Source: Ceratothoa steindachneri
Taxonomy: Eukaryota > Arthropoda > Malacostraca > Isopoda > Cymothoidae
Reading direction: 5' to 3'
DNA: 64,000 nt
Assembly (NCBI GenBank): GCA_963969495.1
Contig: OZ018319.1
Span: 205,205,405-205,269,404, forward strand
Part shown: positions 54,450-64,000 of the stretch, piece by piece
Position numbering within the stretch: position 1 is the first letter of the stretch
Layout: every line of letters begins with the position of its first letter
Made by a program: the position numbers and the translations under genes
Notes under the pieces: model-generated
Told to the model about the DNA's origin: nothing
The model's input: the letters and a program-made list of their open reading frames with translations, nothing else
The model's database searches: none

Positions 54450-54878
54450 TTATTTTGTGTCTCAATAAGAGACAAGATTCTGCTTGTATATCGAGAAGAG
54501 AAAAGTTCCTGTTTTGTGCCTAGAGAAGAAACAAGCTTCCGTTTTGTGTCTCGAGAAGAGACACGTTTCTGTTTTTCATCTCGAGAAGATACAAGTTCCT
54601 GTTTTGTGCCTCGAGAAGAGAAAAGCTTCCATTTTGTGTCTCAAGAAGAGACAAGTTTCTGCTTTGTATATCGAGAAGAGACACGTTTCTGTTTTTTATC
54701 TCGAAAAGACACAAGTTCCTGTTTTGTTCCTCAAGAAGAAACAAACACGTTTTGCATCTCGAGAAGAGAAAAGTTTCTGTCTTGTATGTCGAGAAGAGAC
54801 ATGATTCTGTTTTGTATTTCGAGAAGAGACAAGCTTCTTGTTTGTGTCTCGAGAAAATACAAGTTTCTTTTTTGCACT
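54450..54878. repeat. 36-bp tandem repeat, about 12 units, open plus frame
   Basis: The unit is GAAGAGACAAGTTTCTGTTTT then GTGTCTCGA. The plus frame 54327-55016 (229 codons) reads (REETSFCFVS)-type 12-residue units through all copies with an ATG upstream at 54360 (MVRSISIV) and a 50-codon non-repeat tail. Other frames are partly open too. No family recognised. Confidence 0.85.
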
Positions 54879-55176
54879 CTGTCTGTTGAATCTGAAGTCC
54901 AAATGGGAAAGAAAATATTCGATTCTAATCATGCAATGTATTCAGGAGCCTGTCAAAGTTTCTATTTCGAATCAATTATCTCATTTATCTATTCAACTAT
55001 TTACTTAATTATTTAATCAAATTAATTACCTAATTATAAAGCTTTGTTGGAAGTCAATCTTGTTACGAAAGCAGAGGTAAGGGTGGCTTAGGTTAGATCA
55101 CAATACTTTGGATAGGTGAGGTGAAGTGAGGTACGGTAAGGTTGGATTAGATTGGATGATCAGAGGACCAACCAAT

Positions 55177-55191
55177 ATCTCTCTCTCTCTC

Positions 55192-55232
<41 letters not shown>

Positions 55233-55247
55233 CTATCTCTCTCTCTT
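55177..55247. repeat. (CT)n microsatellite
   Basis: CT/CTAT repeats directly before a LINE ORF1 end; likely at the junction of the insertion. Confidence 0.9.
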
Positions 55248-55410
55248 TACCAAAGGGATGGGGTACATCTTTCCTTTAAAGGAAAGGCCTTTCTGTCGAA
55301 TATGATCCAGGATGTCGTAGAGAGGACCCAAAAGAGTATCCGGCCAAGAGTGAAGGCGGACGTGTGCCAGTACGCGGGCGTACTGACACACCTTTTCGGA
55401 GGTCGCTAAG
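55248..55410 (+). pseudogene. CR1-like LINE ORF1, C-terminal end
   Basis: YQRDGVHLSFKGKAFLSNMI is the DxVHL block of the SGNH esterase-like ORF1 and matches 57335-57400. The stop at 55408 is followed by the ORF2 start region. Confidence 0.75.
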
Positions 55411-55490
55411 AGGAGTGCCATCTAGCCAACAAACAAGCCGGGAAACGGAAGAGGGTAAGAAGTCCTACATTCGGGGACTCCCTGAAAGTT

Positions 55491-55965
55491 ATTTTGTTCA
55501 ATGCGAGGTCAATTATGAACACGTTTCTTGAAGTTCGTGACCTTGTAGCGACGGAAGAACCCGAGATAGTGGCCATAACGGAGTCATGGGTAAAAACCTC
55601 GAACCGAGATTTCGAGGGAGAATTCATGATTCCCGGCTACCAACTCTTTCTAAAAGATAGGCTAGACAGAGAGGGTGGCGGTGTGATGTTGTATGTTAGG
55701 GATACATTCAAAACGACGAACTGCAACATTATATCTGACCACGAGCTCCTAGGTGTAAACCTAGAGATAGGTCATGCTGCCCAACTCGTTGAAAAGGATA
55801 GGGAGCTGTACCGGCTGATGGGTAAACTTATTGAAGACAGAGTGTGTATCATCATGGGAGACTTCAACACTTAAGTTGACTGAGAAACCAGAGAACCCTG
55901 TAGCGAGAACTCACTGCTCCTGGAGTTCGCGAACAACCAGTTCCTGACTCAATGGGTGAGAGAGC
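55491..55965 (+). pseudogene. CR1-like LINE ORF2, endonuclease N-terminal part
   Basis: The frame reads NARSIMNTFLEVRDLV, PEIVAITESWVKTS, GYQLFLKDRLDREGGGVMLYV, then after a gap CIIMGDFNT and LEFANNQFLTQWVREPTR. These are APE endonuclease motifs (N-ARS, ITE-W, R--GGGV, GDFN). A stop follows GDFNT, and the segment between ELLGVNLEIG and the GDFN block is shorter than expected. The RT part does not follow; an inverted LINE end does. Confidence 0.8.
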
Positions 55966-56675
55966 CGACGAGAGTTACAAGGAGTTACAAGAAAAAAGTA
56001 CCCTAGGAGACCTTACGGTCCATTCAAAGAGGGTACCTTTGGACTTGCAATCGAGCGAGCACACGGCTGCTCAATTGTTTTGCGTCCCTAAACGGCCACT
56101 TTTCAAGACTTTGTCTAGTCTTAGCTTGAACTGGTCAACAGATTCACTGTTGACAACTTCCACTGGAAGTGCGTTCCACTTACCGCAGATACTGTAGGTG
56201 AAAAGATTTCCACACAGATTGCGGTTGTAACGCTTTAGTTCAAGTTTGAAGTCGTGATTGCGTGTTCTGTTCTCACTCAGTGTGAAAATATGCCGGTAGT
56301 CAACATTGTTGAACCCTCGAAGTATTTTGAAAACATCGATGAGCTGACCACGCAGTCTACGGGCTTCCAGCGAGAACAGATCTAATTTCCTTAGTCTATC
56401 CTCATAACTTTTATGTCGGATAGAGGGAATCAGTTTGGTTGCCCTAGCTTGTACGCGTTCCAACCTTGCGATATCCTTTCGAAACAAAGGACTCCAAAAT
56501 TGTACGGCATACTCCAGGTGCGGCCGAACGAGGGAGTTGTACAGACAAAGTACTATCTCCTTGTTACGGTATCCAAACTGGCGCTTTATGTAGCCTAACA
56601 TCCTTTGGGCTTTCTTTTGTGCCTCGATGCACTGTTTCGAGAAACTTGAGGTCGCTAGTGATAGTTACACCCATT
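55966..56675 (-). pseudogene. CR1-like LINE ORF2 C-terminus and 3' tail, inverted
   Basis: The minus ORF 56071-56601 reads MLGYIKRQFGYRNKEIVLCL, LVRPHLEYAVQFWSPL, ARLERVQARATKLIPSI, LDLFSLEARRLRGQLIDVFKIL and GKWNALPVEVVN, the full C-terminal block. The 3' tail (CTTGTAACTCCTTGTAACTC) touches the endonuclease fragment at about 55966. It matches the end of the 59.4-60.8 kb copy. Confidence 0.85.
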
Positions 56676-56679
56676 CACG

Positions 56680-57425
56680 CATCATCTGAGGCTAACCTAG
56701 CTGAGGTGAGAGAAAAGGAGAAAAAGAAGAAAGGAGAAACGAAGAAAAAAAAGAAAAAGAATAAGGTTGAAACAAAAGTAGAACCAAAAATAGAAGAAAA
56801 ACAGATAAAGAAGAAGAAAAATAAAGATAAGAATGTGGAGAGTAAAGAGGAAAAGGAGAGGCCTCTTCCACAAGGGAAGACCCCGTCTTCAGAGACCAAG
56901 TGTCCGAAGGTCACCCTCATTGGTGACTCGCAAACACGGGATCTGCAGACGCTGCTGGCGGCCCGCCTTCGCACTAGCGTGAAGGTAAGCTGCTTGTCAG
57001 GATGGGGTAACCACAACATCAGAGTAGAGGCAGAGAAAGCTCCGATTTCTGAGAATTCAGTTGTTGCTCTGATGGTGAGTGGCAACGACCTCTACCTCAG
57101 AGGGGGTAAGGTTGGCCTCAGTGGTAAGACCATCCAAACGGTGATGGGAGCCGTGGATGACATAGGGCATAAAACCCGCAAACGTGTGGTGGTTGGGATG
57201 CTTCCAAGAAGAGGTCCATCCCGAACCACTCACGAAAGAAACATCGCAGTGAACAGAAGGTTGGCAGATCTCTGCACGGCAGAAGGAGTCTTCTTCGTGG
57301 ACCGCTATCGTACCTTTATCGGTAGAGACGACCTATACCAAAGGGACAAGGTACATCTCTCCTTTAAAGGGAAGGCCTTTCTCGCGAACCTAATTCAAGA
57401 TGTCGTCGAACGCTCCCAAAGGGTT
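56680..57425 (+). pseudogene. CR1-like LINE ORF1 with SGNH esterase-like domain
   Basis: A Lys/Glu-rich low-complexity segment (EKEKKKKGETKKK) precedes KVTLIGDSQTRDL (GDS with the nucleophile Ser), ALMVSGNDLYLRG (Asn block), VVGMLPRRGPS and DKVHLSFKGKAFLANLI (Asp/His). These are the blocks of an SGNH hydrolase, known in CR1/L2-group ORF1 proteins. The upstream start is lost in the inverted LINE end. At about 57420 the frame jumps into RT sequence, so ORF1 is fused to an ORF2 remnant by an internal deletion. Confidence 0.8.
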
Positions 57426-58195
57426 TCTATCCAAGGTGTTGAAGGAAGTGTGCGATGAAGTATCACGACATCTGTGCGCTATCTTTAAAATGTCAATCCG
57501 GAGCGGATGAGTTCCTATAGACTAGCGTGAGGCGGAGGTGACTCCGATCTTCAATGAAGGAGACCCTAGCCAATCGTCAATCTACCGAACTATCAGTCTG
57601 ACTTCGATAGTCGGTAAACTCATTGAAAGCATGATAGTGGACAAAATGACGTCGTATTTAGAGTCAAACCTGCTACTGAAGAGTTCCCAGCACGGCTTCC
57701 GAAGGCAACGTTCAGGCCTGACGAACCTTGTGGAATTCTTCCACTTCGTATTCAGTGAGCACGATCATGACAAGGCGGTGGATGTGGTCTACCTAGACTT
57801 TCAGAAAGCCTTTAATAAGGTACCACACCACCGCCTTCTCCGGAAAGTGCGAGTGCTGGGCATAGACGGAAAGGTAGCCAGCTGGATCGAGAACTGGCTA
57901 AGTGGCAGACGGCAACGGGTGGTGGTGAATGGACAGTCTTCTGAGTGGGTGCCCGTTACTAGCGGAGTGCCTCAAGGTTCTGTCCTGGGACCACTACTAT
58001 TTATCATCTACGTCAACGACATGGATGGTGACATGGTTGCCAAGATTTCCAAATTTGCCGACGATACCAAGCTTGGTATGAACGTTGCAAAGGATGGAAA
58101 TACTGCCCGCCTGCAGGAAGATCTTGGGAAGATTGGGGAGTGGGCGGACACGTGGCAAATGCCTTTTAATGTAGGGAAATGCAAAGTGAATACCG
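57421..58195 (+). pseudogene. CR1-like LINE reverse transcriptase, copy 1, 3'-truncated
   Basis: GFLSKVLKEVCDEVSRHL opens the RT region. The 57538-58200 ORF follows with SQSSIYRTISLTSIVGKL, SSQHGFRRQRSGLTNL, VYLDFQKAFNKVPHHRLL, TSGVPQGSVLGPLLFIIYVN and KFADDTKL (catalytic Asp pair intact). It ends at MPFNVGKCKV, where the next LINE fragment begins. Confidence 0.85.
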
Positions 58196-58199
58196 GCTA

Positions 58200-58407
58200 G
58201 TTAGATTTTTTTTCAAAGACTCCAAGGTAGAGTCTGCGACTCATGAATCAAGAAAACTTGATTTGAGAAGAGCAGACTTCGCAGGTCTCCGGGTAGGATT
58301 GGCTGATGTGAGGCTGGGAGGGTATGATAATATTGAAGACCTGTGCAATAGTTTCAAATCTACGCTCAGTATCCTTCGATTATAATTTATCCCTTTTAAA
58401 AGCCTGA
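58200..58407 (+). pseudogene. CR1-like LINE linker between endonuclease and RT (start of copy 2)
   Basis: Reads ESATHESRKLDLRRADFAGL, RVGLADVRLGGYDNIEDL then CNSFKSTLS, a segment normally lying between endonuclease and RT. It therefore marks the 5'-truncated start of a second insertion, continuing into the duplicated block and the RT at 59454. Confidence 0.7.
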
Positions 58408-59453
58408 GTCGGTCTTCTGTTCAACCAAGGTGGTTTGATCAAGAAATTGGTCAACTGCTGAGGGAGAAAAGATCTGTGTACCGGCAATCAAAGACTTCGG
58501 GGGACTTTGAGGATTACCGGAGGCTAGCTAAGAGAGTAAAGTCCAGCATAAGGGCGATAAAACGTTCTGAGGAACTCCGAGTGAGGAAACTTTGCAAAGG
58601 AGTTCTTTGGACTTGTAAACCATGCCACCGAACGATTGGCCCTTCGAGGAATGAGGAGGAGGGGCATTAAAGCACTCAGATGCAGAAAATGCTAACCTCC
58701 TCAACGACTACCTCTCTTCAGTGCTCACTGAAGAGTGTGGTTCCATCCCCCAGCCCACGGACTGTTACTTGGGTAAGAAGCTAGAGAAAATTGACTTCAC
58801 CCAATTCGAAGTAGAGAAGAAAATCAACGACCTAAAGACGAATAAGTCCCCTGGACTGGACGGGTTTCTACCCAAAGTCTTGAAAGAAGTGCGCAATGAA
58901 GTGTCAACATCTAAGCACAATCTTCAACATGTCGGTCTTCTGTTCAACCAAGGTGGTTTGATCAAGAAATTGGTCAACTGCTGAGGGAGAAAAGATCTGT
59001 GTACCGGCAATCAAAGACTTCGGGGGACTTTGAGGATTACCGGAGGCTAGCTAAGAGAGTAAAGTCCAGCATAAGGGCGATAAAACGTTCTGAGGAACTC
59101 CGAGTGAGGAAACTTTGCAAAGGAGTTCTTTGGACTTGTAAACCATGCCACCGAACGATTGGCCCTTCGAGGAATGAGGAGGAGGGGCATTAAAGCACTC
59201 AGATGCAGAAAATGCTAACCTCCTCAACGACTACCTCTCTTCAGTGCTCACTGAAGAGTGTGGTTCCATCCCCCAGCCCACGGACTGTTACTTGGGTAAG
59301 AAGCTAGAGAAAATTGACTTCACCCAATTCGAAGTAGAGAAGAAAATCAACGACCTAAAGACGAATAAGTCCCCTGGACTGGACGGGTTTCTACCCAAAG
59401 TCTTGAAAGAAGTGCGCAATGAAGTGTCAACATCTGAGCACAATCTTCAACAT
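58408..59453 (+). repeat. Nearly perfect 523-bp tandem duplication within LINE copy 2
   Basis: 58408-58930 and 58931-59453 are the same sequence. I noticed one difference (AAGCAC versus GAGCAC near 58912/59435). Each copy encodes PRWFDQEIGQLLREKRSVY, DFEDYRRLAKRVKSSI, then in other frames SVLTEECGSIP and NKSPGLDGFLPKVLKEV, the pre-RT region. Very recent duplication or an assembly artefact. Confidence 0.95.
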
Positions 59454-60814
59454 GTCAATCTGGACCGGATGCGTTCCTGGAGACTGGCGTGAGGCGGAGG
59501 TGATTCCCATCTCCAAGAAAGGAGATTCTAACCAACCGTCGAACTACCAACCTATTAGTTTAACTTCGATAGTTGGTAAACTCATGGAAAGCATGATGGT
59601 GGACAAAATAACATCATATTTAGCGTCGAACCTGCTACTGAAGAATTCCCTGCACGGTTTCCGAAGGCGCCGGTCATACCTAACGAACCTCGTAGAATTC
59701 TTCTACCTCGTTTTTCCTGAGCATTATCGAGATAAAGTGGTGGATGTTGTGTACCTTGACTTTCAAAAGGACTTTGATAAGGTACCACATCACCGCAAAG
59801 TGCGTGCACTAGGTATACACGGAAAGGTAGCAGGTTGGATAAAGAACTGGCTTAGCGGCACGCGGCAACGGTTGGTGCTGAATGGACAGGCTTCTAAGGG
59901 GTTGCCCATTACCAGCGGTGTACCTCAAGGTTCTGTCCTGGCACCACTATCTTTCATCATCTATCTTTACGACATGGATGGTGACATGGTTGCCAAGATT
60001 TCTAAATTTTCCTACGATACCAAACTTTGTATGAACGTTGCAAAGGAAGGAAACACTACTCGCCTACAAGAAGATCTCCGGAAGATTAAGGAGTGGTCAG
60101 ACACGTGGCAAATGCCCTATAACGTGAACAAATGCAAAGTGATGCATATTGGTCACCGAAACCCCCAATCACAGTATATCCTTAAGGGCACTGCTCTCGA
60201 ACGCACTGATACCGAGAAGGACTTGGGTGTATCAATCACTAGTGACCTTAAGTTCACGAAACAGTGCATAGAGGCGGAGAAAAAGGCCCAAAGGATGTTA
60301 GGCTATATAAAGCGACAGTTTGGATATCGAAACAAGGAAATAGTACTCTGTTTGTATACTTCACTTGTCCGACCGCAACTGGAGTATGCCGTACAATTTT
60401 GGAGTCCTTCGTTGCGAAAGGATATCGCGAGATTGGAACGTGTGCAAGCCAGAGCATCAAACTGATTCCATCTATCAGACACAAAAGTTACGAGAATAGA
60501 TTAAGGGAATTAGATCTGTTCTCGTTGGAGACCCTGAGACTGCGTGGTCAGCTTATCGAAGTGTTTAAAATACTTTGAGGTTTCGACAATGTAGACTACA
60601 CTGATGTTTTCCAACTTAGTGAGGGTAGAACTAGAAATTACGGCTACAAACTTGAATTTAAGCGTTACCACCGCGATCTGTGTGAGAATTTATTTACGTA
60701 CAGCATCTTTAGTAGCTGGAACGCACTTCCAGGTGAAGTTGTCAATAGCAATTCTGTTGATCAGTTCAAGTCAAGACTGGACAAAGTCTTGAAAAGTGGC
60801 CGTTTGGGCACGTA
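59454..60814 (+). pseudogene. CR1-like LINE reverse transcriptase and C-terminus, copy 2
   Basis: The ORF 59419-60465 contains DWREAEVIPISKKGD, QPISLTSIVGKL, LHGFRRRRSYLTNL, VYLDFQKDFDKVPHH, TSGVPQGSVLAPLSFIIYLY, KFSYDTKL, then KDLGVSITSDLKFTKQC, RMLGYIKRQFGYRNKE and YAVQFWSPSLRKDIARLER. The catalytic ADD is changed to SYD, so the enzyme should be dead. A frameshift at about 60460 leads to IKLIPSIRHKSYENRL, and a further break to WNALPGEVVN and LKSGRLGT, ending at 60814. The 3' tail ends CTTGTAGCTCCTTGTAGC before (CT)n. Confidence 0.9.
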
Positions 60815-60918
60815 AGCCGTTGAGCAGAACTGTGCCTGCTCGACTGATAGTCAAAAGGTACCCTCTGAATGGACCGTAAGGTCTTGTAGGGTACTTCTTA
60901 TCCTTGTAGCTCCTTGTA

Positions 60919-60920
<2 letters not shown>

Positions 60921-60970
<50 letters not shown>
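60921..60970. repeat. (CT)n microsatellite at the LINE 3' end
   Basis: 25 CT units immediately after the LINE tail. Confidence 0.95.
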
Positions 60971-60974
<4 letters not shown>

Positions 60975-62485
60975 AAGCACATGAACTCAGAAAGGACGAA
61001 AGAACCAATCAGAAAAACAAATAAACAAACCAAGGGCGAGATTGATAGATTTTCTGATAAGACCATTTGAAACTCCACATTGTGATTTTAATCTCATCTA
61101 AGGCTTTTCCCTGTTGTGTTTAGCGAGGTGGTTGACTGGAGGGCAAGGGCACCTGAGTGGATAATAATAGGTTAAGGTGCCAGGAAACTGAGGGGGAGGG
61201 GGAAAGCTATACTGGCTATGTTTCCAGGAAGTGAAACAAACTACTTGCCCAGTTCGCCTACAATTATGAGAAGTGGCTCTGGTAGCATTGGTTCGTGCTG
61301 TTTTCGCTCGGGCTTCATGGAGGTCACTTCAGAAGAATGTTGTTGATGTAGCGTTTGGATGCAGAGAGGAATACCCAATAAATATTCCTACCTATTCTTT
61401 AATCTTCTTGTTTTCGTTTCCATTCCCTTTTAGTACTTTGTATTTCATTCCTCTTTTATTTTCCTCATTTTTCCTTTAATCAACTTATAGGCTTATTTCA
61501 TTCTTACTCTTCAATTCTTCTCCGTGACCCATTCTCATCTTTTTTCTTATTTCTCTTTAATTCTTTTCTCATTCTTCTTCTTATTTTATTCGACACTCTC
61601 TTTGATTAAATTTGAGAGAGGGGGGTGGCAACCAACCATCCTTACCCTTTCCTTTTTTTCCACAGAAAGCCGTGCTAGTGGGCGGATCGTAAATTTTGCC
61701 TACTTCAGATCAGGTATTTCTCTCTCTATTAACAACCCACCATAAAACAGTAATTGGGTTATATTTCAAAAAGATTCACTTTACTTGTCTTAAATTTTAT
61801 TGTTTGCGCACAAATACCTTCTCTCAGATAAACTCAAACACGTTCTCTCTCACACACACAAGGTAGAGAAGAGAGGAAATACTCTAGCAAAGAAAGTGGA
61901 GTAGGATAGCAAGGCAGAATGTGTAGTGGGCTAAGGAACGAACTGAAAGGTGTACATGAGTTCTAAAAACTAAATAATGATAATAATAACAATAATAATA
62001 CCAATAACCATAACAATATAATTATAATAATAATAATAACAACAATAACAATATTAATAATAATAACTCTTTGTCTTTTCTTTTGTTTTGGACGAGATTT
62101 AAAATGACACTTAAAGATCATATAATTATATTGTACTGCACTTATCTCAGTGCAAACCTCCATAACTGAAGCGTGAAGTTTCAGTTGCTAATGGGGCTTA
62201 TTCATCTATGCAACCCCAGAGTCCCCGAGGAACTCAAATGACTCGTTGAACCGAATTCCTAAAATTACTCAATGAATGACATTACTCGAATGAACTAGTG
62301 ACTAAAGTGACTCAATGACTCTAGTCTTGGTTCTGGTTTGTTTCCATTAAATGTACTTTCTTGGGACCATAAGAAGAATTGATGTGAGATTGAGCCCCCA
62401 CCCGAGGGGTTAAATTCGTATGTTAGAGTACTTGTGTTATTGATACTCTCTCCCGTGGGGCTCAAATAACCCCTTTCACTGCATC
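60971..62485. other. No gene recognised; AAT-rich microsatellite at 61975-62065
   Basis: T-rich open frames at 61380-61745 (Phe/Ser/Leu-rich) are compositional. AAT/AAC repeats run 61975-62065. Confidence 0.5.
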
Positions 62486-62493
62486 TTCTAGGG

Positions 62494-62926
62494 CAGGGGT
62501 CTCTAAACTACGGCCCGCGGGCCAGATCCGGCCCGCGAGGTCAGTTCATCCGGCCCGCTGCTGCAGTGTGGATGCAGCAATTACAAAGCAAATATTGATG
62601 ATATCTTAAAAGCTAAACGCCAGGTTCACAAATCTCACTAACCTTTTTTGCTGCTTAGTTTGTGAGACTCGGATATGTGCGCACTGGGTGTGATAATACT
62701 ATCCTTTTGCTAACGACGCCTTCTTTGGTAACTTTTTAGTAAATAAATATGTTTGGTGTCTTTATTTTTTGTGTATTTTGGATTTTGGGTATTGGTAAAT
62801 AAATATGTTAGTTGTCTTTATTTTTTGTGTATTCAATATATTGTATTAAACAAAATGGTTATGCGGCCCGCGCTCGTCATTCTCTCAGTTATCTGGCCCA
62901 CTTTGAAAAAGGTTTGGCTACCCCTG
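62494..62926. mobile_element. hAT-type MITE, 433 bp, with intact 8-bp target duplication
   Basis: The ends are CAGGGGTCTCTAAACTACGG and GGTTTGGCTACCCCTG. TTCTAGGG flanks both sides exactly (62486-62493, 62927-62934). The subterminal GGCCCGCGGGCC and GGCCCGC blocks are typical of this hAT MITE type. The interior has a duplicated TAAATAAATATGTT...TTTATTTTTTGTGTAT block. Confidence 0.92.
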
Positions 62927-62934
62927 TTCTAGGG

Positions 62935-64000
62935 TGATAAGTTTCAATGTGCCATATTTTTTATCCATATTTTTTAATTACAATAGATGCCATTTAATAA
63001 GACCATCGGCCATTAAGCCATTAAGACCCATGATACATGTCTAAAATAGAGGTAAATCTCAAAAATAATTATTAAATTAAGTATTATACCATAGGTGACG
63101 TCCAAAAACTACAATTCATAATTTTCTGATTTGTGAATAAAATTTGTATCTGAGAGAGTTAGTGGTCGCTCCTTTATGAGGTGCTGTTATTTATTATCAA
63201 TGCTGTGTAAGATAACCATTATTAAGCATTAATGCCCTTTTATTCCACTACTCAGCGGGAGGAATTTAGGTTAGCCCTCCCCCAATTTTATCATGGATCC
63301 GCCACTGATTAATGCATATTAGAACCGATTTCGCCCCCAACTATTCAAAGGTATGTGATTGTCATAAATTAACTTCGTTTATTATGAACTGGGAGAATTT
63401 TATCCGGCCCTTCTAATTTAACATATTTTTCATGGTAATTCCGGTTAATTTACTCCATTTTATCTTCTATTCCATAGTTTATACTCTCTAGTTCTTTAAA
63501 AAAAAACTTTAAAAAAATACCCCTTAATTCAAGCTGCATGTGAAATTAACGGTATCCTAAAAAATACGTTAATTGGCAACATCGACAAAACGCGTTGACA
63601 GGAATTTTCTCGCTTCGCTCACAATTATGTGACTGGGGATGTGGTCTACATGGAAAACTTACAAAGTGGTGATGTTGAGTATATGTAAGACTGAAAATAA
63701 AATGACGATGATACGTACAGGTTAGACTTAAAAGAAGTACGACGCCGAAGTATATATATGTTAGAGTGACTAAGAAGTGACCACATCTTGCACATGTAGA
63801 ATCAATAAATAGGTGAAGAATACATGTAAAACTAACAAGGTGACGATGATGTGAACATTTAAGACTAAAAAATAAGTGCTGAGATATTTACACATGCCTT
63901 TTAGCTGAAGGGTTTTTACTGTTAGTCTAAAAAAAAAAAATCATTTTAAAAATCATAGAAAACTATCTTCCGGATGTTCTATTAATACAACCTTTAAGCT
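62935..64000. other. No gene recognised; degenerate repeats near the right edge
   Basis: GGATCCGCCACTG at 63295-63307 resembles a DNA-transposon terminus. From about 63660, diverged GTGACGATGAT...TAAGACTAAAA units recur about every 45-60 bp. Confidence 0.4.

Overview
The window looks like nuclear DNA of an arthropod, most likely a malacostracan crustacean. The reasons are large repeat-filled introns, degenerate TAACC arrays, abundant (GA)n/(TA)n/(AAT)n microsatellites, and many animal transposon families: mariner, Tc1, hAT MITEs, CR1-like, Jockey-like and RTE-like LINEs, a Penelope-like element and a long-LTR element. I see no bacterial, organellar or CRISPR features. The placement is inferred from sequence character only, not from any search.

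The one well-supported host gene is on the minus strand at about 1.57-13.09 kb. It encodes a secreted trypsin-like serine protease zymogen. Six coding exons (12851-13087, 9753-9943, 6901-7367, 3297-3514, 2329-2460, 1574-1801) join with consistent splice phases. Together they give 491 residues: a signal peptide, a basic/hydrophobic segment, a six-cysteine module, a Thr-rich 12-residue repeat, an acidic linker, an R|IIGG activation site, and the catalytic His and Asp. The exon carrying the catalytic Ser is not visible and may lie left of position 1. A 45-codon ORF with a signal peptide lies just downstream on the same strand (1318-1455). The introns hold a mariner nested in a mariner, a 779-bp TIR element with an 8-bp target duplication, a foldback element and several minisatellites. 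A 65-bp satellite of about 18 units lies upstream of the gene.

15-21 kb: small mariner-like and hAT MITEs, Tc1 transposase relics and a 5S rRNA-like segment. 21-25.6 kb: a minus-strand Jockey-like LINE (zinc-knuckle ORF1 and an endonuclease) whose 3' side ends in an inverted copy of its own ORF2 start, fused to another LINE C-terminus. 26.9-30.2 kb: a 37-bp minisatellite, an RTE-like LINE end, a dispersed repeat, a 134-bp tandem repeat and a mariner MITE. 32.6-34.0 kb: a 5'-truncated Penelope-like element (RT and GIY-YIG region) followed by a hammerhead-like motif. 34-37 kb: minisatellites and another mariner relic. 38.3-43.9 kb: two direct repeats of about 1.7-1.8 kb, each followed by a primer-binding-like site, flanking one 279-codon coiled-coil ORF with no pol, which looks like a non-autonomous LTR element. 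44.7-46.7 kb: tandem repeats. 49.3-50.1 kb: a hairpin and an inverted/direct repeat complex. 50.2-53.1 kb: LINE and mariner relics. 53.1-54.9 kb: 24-bp and 36-bp repeats that stay open in frame. 55.2-60.9 kb: rearranged CR1-like LINE copies (SGNH-esterase ORF1, endonuclease, reverse transcriptase) with a nearly perfect 523-bp tandem duplication. 62.5-62.9 kb: an intact hAT MITE with an 8-bp target duplication.

No clearly new multi-gene system is visible. The best leads are the protease with its unusual pro-region, the Penelope/hammerhead pair, the long-LTR element, the unclassified TIR element and the open-frame tandem repeats. All boundaries were read by eye; percent identities were not computed.
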